DNA of 29,517 nt from JAUWOY01 sp034431315. Its GTDB lineage: Bacteria; Chloroflexota; Anaerolineae; VGOG01. Location of the stretch: NCBI GenBank assembly GCA_034431315.1, contig DAOUDK010000075.1:1-29517 (forward strand), read 5' to 3'. The position numbers and the translations under genes are program-made. Shown one piece after another: positions 1-8,823 of this stretch (position 1 is the first letter of the stretch; every line of letters starts with the position of its first letter). Below the pieces are notes generated by a model. The model did no database searches. It had not been told where the DNA came from and saw nothing but the letters and a program-made list of their open reading frames with translations.

Positions 1-19
1 CCGAGAAGCGAAATGCCCA

Positions 20-247
20 GTGACTGAGGCACATATCACCGTGGATTGCCGGGGGGAGACCTGCCCCGTGCCGCTGGTGGAGACCCGCAAGGCGCTGCGC
101 AAGGCATCGCCGGGCGACGTGGTCGAGGTGGTGGGCACGCACCCGGTCTCGAAAAAGGAAATCCCGATGGCGGTCGAGGCCCTGGAATTGGAATTGCTGA
201 GTGTCGAAGGGACGGACACCGATTGGACGATCCGCATAAGGAGATAG
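20..247 (+). CDS. TusA/SirA-family sulfur carrier protein
   Basis: Small (75 aa) TusA/SirA/YedF-like protein. The family carries persulfide sulfur on a conserved Cys in a CPxP motif and hands it to acceptors in tRNA thiolation, molybdenum cofactor or sulfur-oxidation pathways. The motif is visible as C15-P-V-P, in the usual place before the first helix (LVETRKALRKA). The GTG start at 20 overlaps a TGA at 21-23 that ends an upstream open frame (…EKRNAQ), so an upstream gene probably runs in from outside the window. A DsrE-like gene follows 11 nt later, a common pairing of sulfur-relay proteins. The family call is strong; the acceptor cannot be told. Confidence 0.9.
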   Translation: MTEAHITVDCRGETCPVPLVETRKALRKASPGDVVEVVGTHPVSKKEIPMAVEALELELLSVEGTDTDWTIRIRR

Positions 248-258
248 GAGAGTAGGCA

Positions 259-702
259 ATGGCAGACCGAGCAACCATCGTCTTGCACAGCGGCGATATG
301 GATAAAATCTACAGTGCGCTGATCATCAGCAACGGAGCGCTGGCGATGGGCATGGAGGCTTCGATCTATTTCACCTTCTGGGGACTCCAGCGGCTGCGGA
401 AGGACAGCGTCCTCAGCCTGCCTAAAGGCGGTTTGGAAAAAGGTCCGCTCTCCAAAATGCACATGCTGGGCCTGGGGAAGTTGATGATCGAGCAGCGCAT
501 GGATAAAGCCAACGTGGCCTCACTGGAAAAGCTGATGGCCGACTTCAAAGAGCTGGGCGGCAAGATCATTGCCTGCGAGATGACCATGGAGATCATGGGC
601 ATCAGCCGGGAGGATCTGCGCGAGGACTTGATTGACGATTACGGTGCCGTGGGGACCTACATCCAAGAGGCACGCGAGTCGGCGATCACGCTGTTCATAT
701 AG
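259..702 (+). CDS. DsrE/DsrF-like sulfur-relay protein
   Basis: A 147-aa protein of the DsrE/F superfamily, which accepts or carries sulfur on a Cys in a small alpha/beta fold. Seen here: an N-terminal beta strand and turn (TIVLHSGDMDKIYSAL), a helix plus FTFWGL strand typical of the larger DsrE-like peroxiredoxin subgroup, and a single candidate reactive cysteine C106 in IIACEMTMEIMGI. A purine-rich ribosome binding site (GGAGAG) lies just upstream of the ATG at 259. It sits directly behind the TusA-like gene, so the two are probably one operon moving sulfane sulfur. The exact substrate is unknown. Confidence 0.88.
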   Translation: MADRATIVLHSGDMDKIYSALIISNGALAMGMEASIYFTFWGLQRLRKDSVLSLPKGGLEKGPLSKMHMLGLGKLMIEQRMDKANVASLEKLMADFKELGGKIIACEMTMEIMGISREDLREDLIDDYGAVGTYIQEARESAITLFI

Positions 703-884
703 GGCACTGGAGCCTGGGTCAGCATCTGGCCGCCGTCGGGTTCACCATGTCGAGCAGGGAGTGAGCGAAGCATGACTCAGAGAGCTGCCTCAAGATTCGC
801 TGCCGCCAGTGAAGGCGGATCGTCGTGGTGGATCGAGAGGGACTGGAGCGGGGGGAGGCGGGTAGAGGAAAGTGACTTTTGTCA
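703..884 (+). other. Intergenic stretch without a supported gene
   Basis: Between the DsrE-like gene and the copA promoter I see no ORF with a ribosome binding site and no recognised RNA. Short open stretches exist in all three frames but none looks like a protein family. A tempting in-frame TGA at 810-812 after a CxxC-like half motif was considered and rejected. Confidence 0.5.
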
Positions 885-913
885 TAGACAGACGGCTGCT
901 CTGATGATATAAT
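885..913 (+). promoter_or_regulatory. Sigma70-type promoter for copA
   Basis: TAGACA at 885-890 (5 of 6 to TTGACA) is followed after exactly 17 nt by TATAAT at 908-913. The predicted start point is near 920, leaving a leader of about 85 nt before the copA ATG. The spacer contains the left arm of the hairpin at 892-930, so this promoter is physically overlaid on a terminator-like inverted repeat. Confidence 0.75.
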
Positions 914-930
914 AAAAAGCAGCCGTTTTT
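892..930 (+). terminator. Terminator-like hairpin overlapping the copA promoter
   Basis: ACGGCTGCT (892-900) pairs perfectly with AGCAGCCGT (918-926) across a 17-nt loop and runs into a T tract (926-930). Read-through RNA from the TusA/DsrE operon would form the whole hairpin. RNA initiated at the promoter whose -10 box lies in the loop would start inside the right arm and lack the left one. The repeat could also serve as an operator for a metal-responsive repressor. Confidence 0.6.
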
Positions 931-1004
931 AGTTTGCCAGAGTCGGAAATAAGCTGATCATAAGCATTGAGCTCGTAGTCTCTCAATGGGAAGGACGTGG
1001 GAAA

Positions 1005-3506
<2,502 letters not shown>

Positions 3507-3536
3507 GTTTCTCGACCTGTTCTGAAAAGGATACCA

Positions 3537-5693
3537 ATGCCAACCAAAACATTCGCCGTGGAGGGGCTAACCTGCCCGGATTGCGCTGCTAGAGTTCGAG
3601 CGGCCGTAATCCAGGTGGAAGGTGTAAACGACTGCCAGGTTGATCACGCGGCTGGCACGCTGACGGTTTCATCAACGATGCCGGATCTGGCCCTGGAACG
3701 GATTGTCAGGGCAGTGGGCTCAGCGGGATATACGCTGGTCACCGAAACAGCGAGCTCTTTCCGCCGGAAAAGTAGCCCGATCCCGGGCTTTGTGCGGTTC
3801 ATCTTGTCAAAGCGGGAGACAATGATGACCGCTGTGGCTGGGCTGCTGACGCTGCTGGGGCTGGCCTTGGCGGTGGCGGGCGCGCCGCCCTGGAGCCGGA
3901 CGGCCCTCTTCGCGGTGGCTATCGTCGTGGGGGGAATACCGGTGGCGCGGCACGCCTTTCAGGAGGTGTGGCTCTCTCGGAGCCTGGGGATCAACACGCT
4001 GATGGTGATCGCCGTCGTCGGCGCGGCCTTCATTGGGGAATGGGCCGAGGCGGCCATTGTGGTGGTGCTCTTCTCATTGGGGGAGGCGCTAGAGGGATAC
4101 GCCGCGGAGCAGGCGCGCGGCGCGCTGGACGGTCTGCTCGACCTGGCCCCGCCGGTGGCCCTGAAGCTCCTGCCCGCTGGCGATACCCAGGAGGTGGCAG
4201 TGGAGCAACTGGCCGTCAGCGATCGGGTGCTGGTGCGGCCAGGAGACCGGGTCAGCGTGGACGGCGTGGTGCGGGCCGGGGAGAGCGCGGTGGATCAGGC
4301 CCCCATCACCGGGGAGAGCGTGCCGGTGGAGAAGAAACCGGGCGATGAGGTCTTTGCCGGCACCATCAACACCACCGGCGCGCTGGAAGTGGAGGTGACC
4401 CGCTTGGCGGCCGACAACACCCTGAGCCGCATGGTGGCGCTGGTGCGGGAGGCACAGTCACGGCAAGCACCGGTGCAGCGCTTCATTGATCGCTTTGCCC
4501 GGATCTACACGCCAGCGGTGGCAGGGGTGGCTACACTGGTGGCCGTCGTCCCGCCGCTGTTTTTCGGGCAGCCCTTCTGGGGAGGCCACGGCTGGCTGAT
4601 GCGGGCGCTGCAGATGCTGGTGATCGCCTGCCCTTGCGCTCTGGTGATCAGCACGCCGGTCAGCCTGGTGAGCGCCATGACCAATGCCGCTTCGCGCGGG
4701 GTGCTGATCAAGGGCGGGCGTTCCCTGGAGGCGCTGAGCCGAGTGAGGGTCTTTGCCCTCGACAAGACCGGCACCCTGACCGAGGGGCGTCCCGTCGTAA
4801 CAGAGATCGTGGAGGTCTGTACCTGTGGGGAGTGCCCAGAGGATTGCGGTCTGCAACATGCCGCCTCGATCGAGGCGCAGTCATCTCACCCGCTGGCTCA
4901 GGCGTTGCTGGCGGAGGCTGCCGCGAGGGGGGTGGCGGTGCCGATTGCTCAGAGCGTCACCGTGCTGAGCGGGCGAGGGGTGGAGGGCATCGTGAACGGC
5001 GAGCAGGTCACGGTCGCCAGCCACGCCCACTTTGACGAGTATATCCCCCACCAGGCATCAGTGTGCCAGTTGGCCGACGAACTGACTGCCCAGGGCAAGA
5101 CCGTGATTCTGGTTCGGCACGGCGACGAGGTGTGCGCCCTGTTTGGCGTGGCCGATGCGCCTCGCGCCAACGCGCGCCAAGCGGTGGCCGATCTGAAGGC
5201 CCATGATGACGTCCGCGTTGTTATGCTGACCGGCGACAACCCGACTGTGGCGGCGGAGATTGGCCGCCGGGTCGGGGTGGACGAGGTGCGCGCCGGGCTT
5301 CTGCCGGAGGAAAAGGTGTCTGCCATCGCAGCGCTGGCGGAGGAGTACGGAACTGTGGCGATGGTCGGCGACGGCGTGAACGATGCCCCGGCGCTGGCTC
5401 GGGCGGACGTGGGTATCGCCATGGGTGGTGCCGGCTCGGCCCAGGCGATGGAGACAGCCGACGTGGTCCTGATGGGCGATGATCTGGCTCAACTGCCCTT
5501 CATCGTGTGGCTCAGCCGCCAGACGAGAGGGATTGTGACAGCCAACATCGTGTTTGCTCTGGCAGTCAAGGCGGTCATATTTGCCCTGGCGACGGCGGGC
5601 CTGGCCACGTTGTGGATGGCGGTTGTGGCCGACGTTGGAGCATCGGTGGCGGTGATCTTGAACGGCATGCGATTGCGTCGGATGGGAACTTGA
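3537..5693 (+). CDS. Zinc/cadmium/lead-type P1B-2 ATPase
   Basis: A 718-aa heavy-metal ATPase of the ZntA/CadA type. One HMA domain carries GLTCPDC (C13, C16). The membrane site is C365-P-C367 in ACPCALVISTPVSL, a context characteristic of Zn/Cd/Pb pumps rather than copper pumps. The phosphorylation site is D409 in DKTGTLTEG, the SSHPLAQ motif stands for SEHP, and GDGVNDAPALA is the hinge. A Cys-rich loop (CTCGECPEDC, about residues 429-438) follows the phosphorylation site and may be an extra metal or redox element. The ATG at 3537 has AAAAGGA upstream. It lies 30 nt behind copA, suggesting a joint efflux operon. Metal choice is inferred from motif context. Confidence 0.95.
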   Translation: MPTKTFAVEGLTCPDCAARVRAAVIQVEGVNDCQVDHAAGTLTVSSTMPDLALERIVRAVGSAGYTLVTETASSFRRKSSPIPGFVRFILSKRETMMTAVAGLLTLLGLALAVAGAPPWSRTALFAVAIVVGGIPVARHAFQEVWLSRSLGINTLMVIAVVGAAFIGEWAEAAIVVVLFSLGEALEGYAAEQARGALDGLLDLAPPVALKLLPAGDTQEVAVEQLAVSDRVLVRPGDRVSVDGVVRAGESAVDQAPITGESVPVEKKPGDEVFAGTINTTGALEVEVTRLAADNTLSRMVALVREAQSRQAPVQRFIDRFARIYTPAVAGVATLVAVVPPLFFGQPFWGGHGWLMRALQMLVIACPCALVISTPVSLVSAMTNAASRGVLIKGGRSLEALSRVRVFALDKTGTLTEGRPVVTEIVEVCTCGECPEDCGLQHAASIEAQSSHPLAQALLAEAAARGVAVPIAQSVTVLSGRGVEGIVNGEQVTVASHAHFDEYIPHQASVCQLADELTAQGKTVILVRHGDEVCALFGVADAPRANARQAVADLKAHDDVRVVMLTGDNPTVAAEIGRRVGVDEVRAGLLPEEKVSAIAALAEEYGTVAMVGDGVNDAPALARADVGIAMGGAGSAQAMETADVVLMGDDLAQLPFIVWLSRQTRGIVTANIVFALAVKAVIFALATAGLATLWMAVVADVGASVAVILNGMRLRRMGT

Positions 5694-5694
5694 T

Positions 5695-5831
5695 CTGTTC
5701 GCCGAGTTCCACGAGACGCCAGCGAAGCGCTGAAAGTGCTTGCCCGCTGGGAGCGTGCTCACGAACAACTGCTCAAGCACATCCACGACAAGTTATTGGA
5801 AGAGTATATGAACATGCTATGGGGTGGATAG
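5695..5831 (+). pseudogene. Ferritin-like (rubrerythrin-type) C-terminal remnant
   Basis: Between the zinc-type ATPase and the iron permease, two frames give pieces that fit together after one frame change: LFAEFHET from 5695, then ALKVLARWERAHEQLLK and HIHDKLLEEYMNMLWGG ending at a TAG (5829-5831). The spacing of E, H and W resembles the last helix of rubrerythrin/ferritin-like proteins. There is no start codon with a ribosome binding site. I read it as the tail of a decayed ferritin-like gene, which would fit the iron permease next door. Homology is from pattern memory only. Confidence 0.4.
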
Positions 5832-5852
5832 ATTGAGAAAGAGGTTTTGACG

Positions 5853-6689
5853 ATGATTGCAGCACTGTTGATTGCCTTCCGCGAGGGGCTGGAAGCGGCC
5901 CTGATCGTGGGCATCGTGTTAAGTTATCTGAAGAAAATGGGCCACAGGCAGCGGGCTGCCGTGTGGTGGGGCGTGGTCTCAGCGGTGATAGCGAGTGTCG
6001 TCGCGGGAGTAGCCCTGCAAGTCCTGGGCGTCGCTTTCGAGGGGCGCGGTGAGCAACTGTTTGAAGGGATCACCATGCTTCTGGCCGCTGGGGTGCTCAC
6101 CTGGATGATCTTTTGGATGCAGCGCCAGGGGCGGAGCATCCGCGCCGAACTGGAGGCGGATGTGCGCCAGGCAGTGACAGGCGGCAGCCGATGGGCGCTA
6201 TTCGCTCTGGCGTTTGTGGCAGTGGTGCGTGAGGGGATTGAGACGGCCCTCTTCCTTACCGCAGCGGCCTTCAGCGCCACGCCGGCGGAGACCCTGATCG
6301 GCGGCGGCCTGGGACTGGCCGCGGCAGTGATGGTGGGTTGGCTTCTGTTCGCGGTCAGTGGGCGCCTGGACGTGCGGGCCTTCTTCCGCGTGACCAGCGT
6401 GCTGCTGATCCTGTTCGCGGCGGGGCTGGCGGCCCACGGTGTGCACGAACTTCAGGAGGCCGGCGTCTTGCCGGTGATCGTCGAGCACGTGTGGGACATT
6501 AATCACATCCTCGACGAGCGCGGCCCGGTAGGGACGCTCCTCAAGGTGCTGTTCGGCTACAATGGCAATCCGTCGCTGCTGGAGACGGTGAGCTATGTGG
6601 CCTACTACCTGATGATCGGTGTGGTCATTGGACTTGAACGGCGCATTATCAAAAATAAGCTGGAGTTCTCAGGAAGCGCTACAACCTGA
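5853..6689 (+). CDS. FTR1-family high-affinity iron permease
   Basis: A 278-aa multi-pass membrane protein of the FTR1/EfeU family, which moves ferric iron, usually after oxidation by a partner. Both family REGxE iron-binding motifs are present: R10-E-G-L-E14 in helix 1 and R126-E-G-I-E130 in helix 4. About seven hydrophobic helices can be followed to the C-terminal basic tail. I chose ATG 5853 over TTG 5847 because AGAAAGAGG (5836-5844) then has an 8-nt spacing. It sits just after the ferritin-like remnant and before the selenoprotein glutaredoxin. No EfeO/EfeB partner is in the window, though the cytochrome c at 7668 could be a redox partner (speculative). Confidence 0.93.
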   Translation: MIAALLIAFREGLEAALIVGIVLSYLKKMGHRQRAAVWWGVVSAVIASVVAGVALQVLGVAFEGRGEQLFEGITMLLAAGVLTWMIFWMQRQGRSIRAELEADVRQAVTGGSRWALFALAFVAVVREGIETALFLTAAAFSATPAETLIGGGLGLAAAVMVGWLLFAVSGRLDVRAFFRVTSVLLILFAAGLAAHGVHELQEAGVLPVIVEHVWDINHILDERGPVGTLLKVLFGYNGNPSLLETVSYVAYYLMIGVVIGLERRIIKNKLEFSGSATT

Positions 6690-6721
6690 GCGGACTCCCG
6701 CGTCTGTGGATTGATAACGGT

Positions 6722-6741
6722 GTCCTGAGCTTGTCGAAGGA
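6722..6741 (+). repeat. Dispersed intergenic motif (TCCTGAGCTTGTCGAAGGA type)
   Basis: The imperfect palindrome TCCTGAGCTTGTCGAAGGA stands alone between the permease and the glutaredoxin genes. This word is a known high-copy intergenic motif in many unrelated bacteria. Its function is unclear. It lies just upstream of the glutaredoxin ribosome binding site. Confidence 0.55.
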
Positions 6742-6758
6742 TGGAAGGAGAGGCAGAA

Positions 6759-6992
6759 ATGGATCGAAAAGTGATCGTCTACACGCAAAGCGGCTGACTG
6801 TTCTGTGGGCGGGTGAAAGAGTTTCTTTCACAGCGAGGTGTCGAGTTCACTGAGCGCAACGTGGCCGAAGACGAGTCAGCTCTGGCCGAACTGGAGAAGT
6901 TGGGCGTGTTCACCACTCCGGTGACGGTGATTGACGGTGAGGTGGTGATCGGCTTCGACCAGGCCCGGCTGGACGCGCTGTTGAGCGCATAG
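6759..6992 (+). CDS. Selenocysteine-containing glutaredoxin-like protein (in-frame TGA)
   Basis: A 77-aa glutaredoxin/NrdH-like thiol-disulfide protein, read through TGA at 6795-6797 as selenocysteine U13. The N-terminus MDRKVIVYTQSGU-L-F-C places U exactly at the first Cys of the CxxC active site. Downstream the fold is intact: KEFLSQRGVEFTERNV, the cis-Pro strand TTPVTVIDG (P54) and the GFDQARLDALL helix. AAGGAG at 6745-6750 lies 8 nt before the ATG, so initiation upstream of the TGA is well supported. An 8-bp hairpin begins 15 nt after the TGA (separate entry). Standard callers would miss it or truncate it. Alternatives are a point mutation of TGC/TGT or a sequencing error, but a second UxxC case in this window makes that unlikely. 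Confidence 0.85.
6813..6831 (+). promoter_or_regulatory. Candidate bacterial SECIS hairpin of the selenoprotein glutaredoxin
   Basis: GTGAAAGA (6813-6820) pairs perfectly with TCTTTCAC (6824-6831) around a GTT loop. It starts 15 nt after the UGA, and the loop G lies 24 nt after it. A short stem inside the reading frame, with G then U at the loop tip, is what SelB recognises in bacteria. An outer CTGTG/CACAG pairing (6803-6807 with 6829-6833) is an alternative lower stem. Confidence 0.75.
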
Positions 6993-7023
6993 CTAGGGGA
7001 TAACGAGAGAGGAGGTGATCAAG

Positions 7024-7188
7024 ATGGCAATAGACCCAGTCTGCAAGATGGAGGTTGATCCCAAGACTGCCCCGGCCAAGAGCGAGTACGAAGACAAGAC
7101 CTACTACTTCTGCGCTCCGGGCTGCAAGGTGGCCTTTGACAAGGATCCGGAGAAGTACCTCAAGGGCGAGGGCGAACATGCGCACTGA
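7024..7188 (+). CDS. YHS-domain metal-binding protein
   Basis: A 54-aa YHS-domain protein, too short for many ORF lists. It has the family pattern: DPVCKMEVD at residues 4-12, then YEDKTYYFCAPGCKVAF and the closing FDKDPEKYL. The three cysteines (one in DPVC, two in FCAPGC) bind metal. The domain is common alone or fused to copper ATPases and is thought to bind Cu or Zn. GGAGGTGATC (7011-7020) is a perfect anti-16S match 8 nt before the ATG. The C-terminus ends in EGEHAH, adding possible ligands. It lies in the metal cluster right after the glutaredoxin, consistent with metal buffering or delivery. Confidence 0.92.
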   Translation: MAIDPVCKMEVDPKTAPAKSEYEDKTYYFCAPGCKVAFDKDPEKYLKGEGEHAH

Positions 7189-7273
7189 GTGCGTTGTGGC
7201 AGGGGGGCGGGTCATCGAGGGCCCGCCACCCCTGCTGAACTGGAAACATGATCGTTAGAGGAGGTTTTGCGAA

Positions 7274-7666
7274 ATGAGTAGAATCAATTGGACACAGGTG
7301 CTGGTCTTCGGAGCCGTCGTGCTGGTGGTGTTCGTCTTGGGCATCACTTTGCTGTCTGTCGTCTTTGGCGGCTGGGGGATGATGGGGGGTGGCGGCATGA
7401 TGGGCGGCTGGTGCCCCTGGTGTAGCGGGACGGGGCGTTTCGGTGGCGGCGGGCTGATGGGCGGCCTCTTCGGCCTGATTTTCACCCTGCTGGGCTTGCT
7501 GATCCCCATCGGCCTGTTGGGGCTGCTGATCGTGGGCGGGGTCTGGCTGGTGCGCAACGTGGGCAGGGCGACTGCACCACCGGCCCCGGCTAAAACCTGC
7601 CCAGGCTGCGGACAGCCGGTCCAAGCTGGCTGGCGGAACTGCCCCTACTGCGGCGAGGAGCTATGA
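7274..7666 (+). CDS. Met/Gly-rich two-helix membrane protein with C-terminal zinc ribbon
   Basis: A 130-aa protein I cannot assign to a named family. In order: a transmembrane helix (about residues 10-33), a Gly/Met/Cys-rich segment (GGWGMMGGGGMMGGWCPWC), a long hydrophobic stretch that probably makes a second helix (about 58-92), a Pro/Ala linker and a zinc ribbon with CPGCGQ and CPYCGEEL. Met-rich segments at a membrane surface are typical of copper-handling proteins. The ATG at 7274 has GAGGAGG at 7258-7264. The cytochrome c gene begins one base after its stop and has a similar Met/Gly motif, suggesting the two work together. The function is inferred from composition and context only. Confidence 0.8.
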   Translation: MSRINWTQVLVFGAVVLVVFVLGITLLSVVFGGWGMMGGGGMMGGWCPWCSGTGRFGGGGLMGGLFGLIFTLLGLLIPIGLLGLLIVGGVWLVRNVGRATAPPAPAKTCPGCGQPVQAGWRNCPYCGEEL

Positions 7667-7667
7667 G

Positions 7668-8174
7668 ATGAACGAGAATAAAACGCCCTGGCGGCTCATA
7701 GTAGGAGGCGGAGTGCTGGTCGGCCTGCTACTGGTGACTTGCCTGGCCCTGGTACTCAGATTCACTGGGCTGAGGGTAGGCGGAAGCTACCGCTCCAACG
7801 GCGAGCAAATCTACTTCACCGCCACCAGCCAGCGAGGTACATCAATCACTTCGGATATAAGCATGGGGATGATGGGGGGCGGGATGCAGACCTGCGCGAA
7901 CTGTCACGGTCCCGATGGCCGCGGCGGGCGGGGGCGGGTGATGATGCGAGCCTTTGAGGCTCCCGACATCCGCTATGAATCGCTGATCTCTGGCGAGCAC
8001 GGCGAGGGCCACGGCGAGGAAGAAGCCGTGCCATACACCGACGAAGACATCAAGCGGGCCATCACCGAGGGGATCGAGCCAGACGGTGAGTCGCTGAAGT
8101 GGCCCATGTCGCGCTGGACGATGAGCGACCAGGACCTGGACGACCTGTTGGAATTCCTGAAGACGCTGGACTGA
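7668..8174 (+). CDS. Membrane-anchored c-type cytochrome
   Basis: A 168-aa protein with an N-terminal transmembrane anchor (about residues 12-32) and an exported cytochrome c domain. Heme attaches at C76-A-N-C79-H80. The likely distal Met ligand is in LKWPMSRW, followed by the usual C-terminal helix (SDQDLDDLLEFLKTLD). Immediately before the heme site is SMGMMGGGM, and between them and the distal ligand is a His/Glu-rich stretch (GEHGEGHGEEEAVPY). Both could bind metal. It starts one base after the zinc-ribbon protein, with GAGGAG inside that gene as ribosome binding site. It probably passes electrons at the outer face of the membrane. The partner is unknown. Confidence 0.9.
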   Translation: MNENKTPWRLIVGGGVLVGLLLVTCLALVLRFTGLRVGGSYRSNGEQIYFTATSQRGTSITSDISMGMMGGGMQTCANCHGPDGRGGRGRVMMRAFEAPDIRYESLISGEHGEGHGEEEAVPYTDEDIKRAITEGIEPDGESLKWPMSRWTMSDQDLDDLLEFLKTLD

Positions 8175-8176
8175 CC

Positions 8177-8821
8177 GTGGACTACAAAGCTACAATCCAG
8201 ACTAAATCCCGTTACAATCGCATTGCTCCGGTTTACGACCTGATGGAGGCCATTGTCGAGCGCTTTGTTTACCGTCGGTGGCGAGAGAGGCTCTGGTCCA
8301 GGGTTGATGGAAACCGGATCCTGGAAGTGGGGGTGGGTACAGGTAAGAACCTCCCCTACTATCCCAAAGGAGTCCAGGTCACGGCCGTGGATTTGAGCGA
8401 CAAGATGCTAGAAGTAGCACGGCGGCGGGCTGAGGGGTTGGACATCGAGGTTGACCTATATCTGATGGACGCTCAGAGGCTGGCGTTTCCCGACGCTGCC
8501 TTCGACGCTGTCGTGGCTATCTTTGTCTTCTGCTCGGTGCCCGACCCCGTTCTGGGACTGCGAGAACTGGGCCGGGTGGTCAGGCCCGGTGGACGGGTCA
8601 TCTTGCTGGAGCACGTGCGGGTGAACAAGACGGTGATCGGTAGGCTGATGGATCTGCTCGATCCCCTGGTGGTGCGGCTGATGGGCCCGCACATTAACCG
8701 CCGCACGGTGGAGAACGTGAAGAAGGCCGGTCTGGAGATCGAGCGGGTAGAGGAGTTGATATCTGGCGGCCTGTTCAAGCTAATTGTCGCTCGAACGAAG
8801 CATAAGCAAATTGGAGGATAG
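8177..8821 (+). CDS. Class I SAM-dependent methyltransferase (UbiE/PmtA-like)
   Basis: A 214-aa Rossmann-fold methyltransferase. Motif I is ILEVGVGTGKN (about residues 48-58), then VTAVDLSDKML (motif II acid), LYLMDAQRLAFPDAAFDAVV (motif IV) and GRVVRPGGRVILLEH (post-motif). The N-terminus (YNRIAPVYDLMEAIVERF) resembles ubiquinone/menaquinone or phospholipid N-methyltransferases. I chose GTG 8177, two bases after the cytochrome stop. A longer open frame from 8099 would overlap that gene by 76 nt. It ends 2 nt before the CPH ATPase start, so it is co-transcribed with it. Substrate unknown; a lipid, quinone or metalloid (arsenite-type) role cannot be separated from sequence. Confidence 0.88.
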   Translation: MDYKATIQTKSRYNRIAPVYDLMEAIVERFVYRRWRERLWSRVDGNRILEVGVGTGKNLPYYPKGVQVTAVDLSDKMLEVARRRAEGLDIEVDLYLMDAQRLAFPDAAFDAVVAIFVFCSVPDPVLGLRELGRVVRPGGRVILLEHVRVNKTVIGRLMDLLDPLVVRLMGPHINRRTVENVKKAGLEIERVEELISGGLFKLIVARTKHKQIGG

Positions 8822-8823
8822 AA

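Noticed and set aside
747..875. Possible third selenoprotein: a frame with SCLKIRCRQ, TGA at 810-812, then RRIVVVDREGLERG.
   Set aside because: An upstream TGA in the same frame, no start codon with a ribosome binding site, no good hairpin after the TGA, and no recognisable fold. Other frames look equally plausible.
8099..8176. Longer methyltransferase starting at 8099.
   Set aside because: It would overlap the cytochrome gene by 76 nt and adds residues not typical of the family; GTG 8177 directly after the cytochrome stop is simpler.
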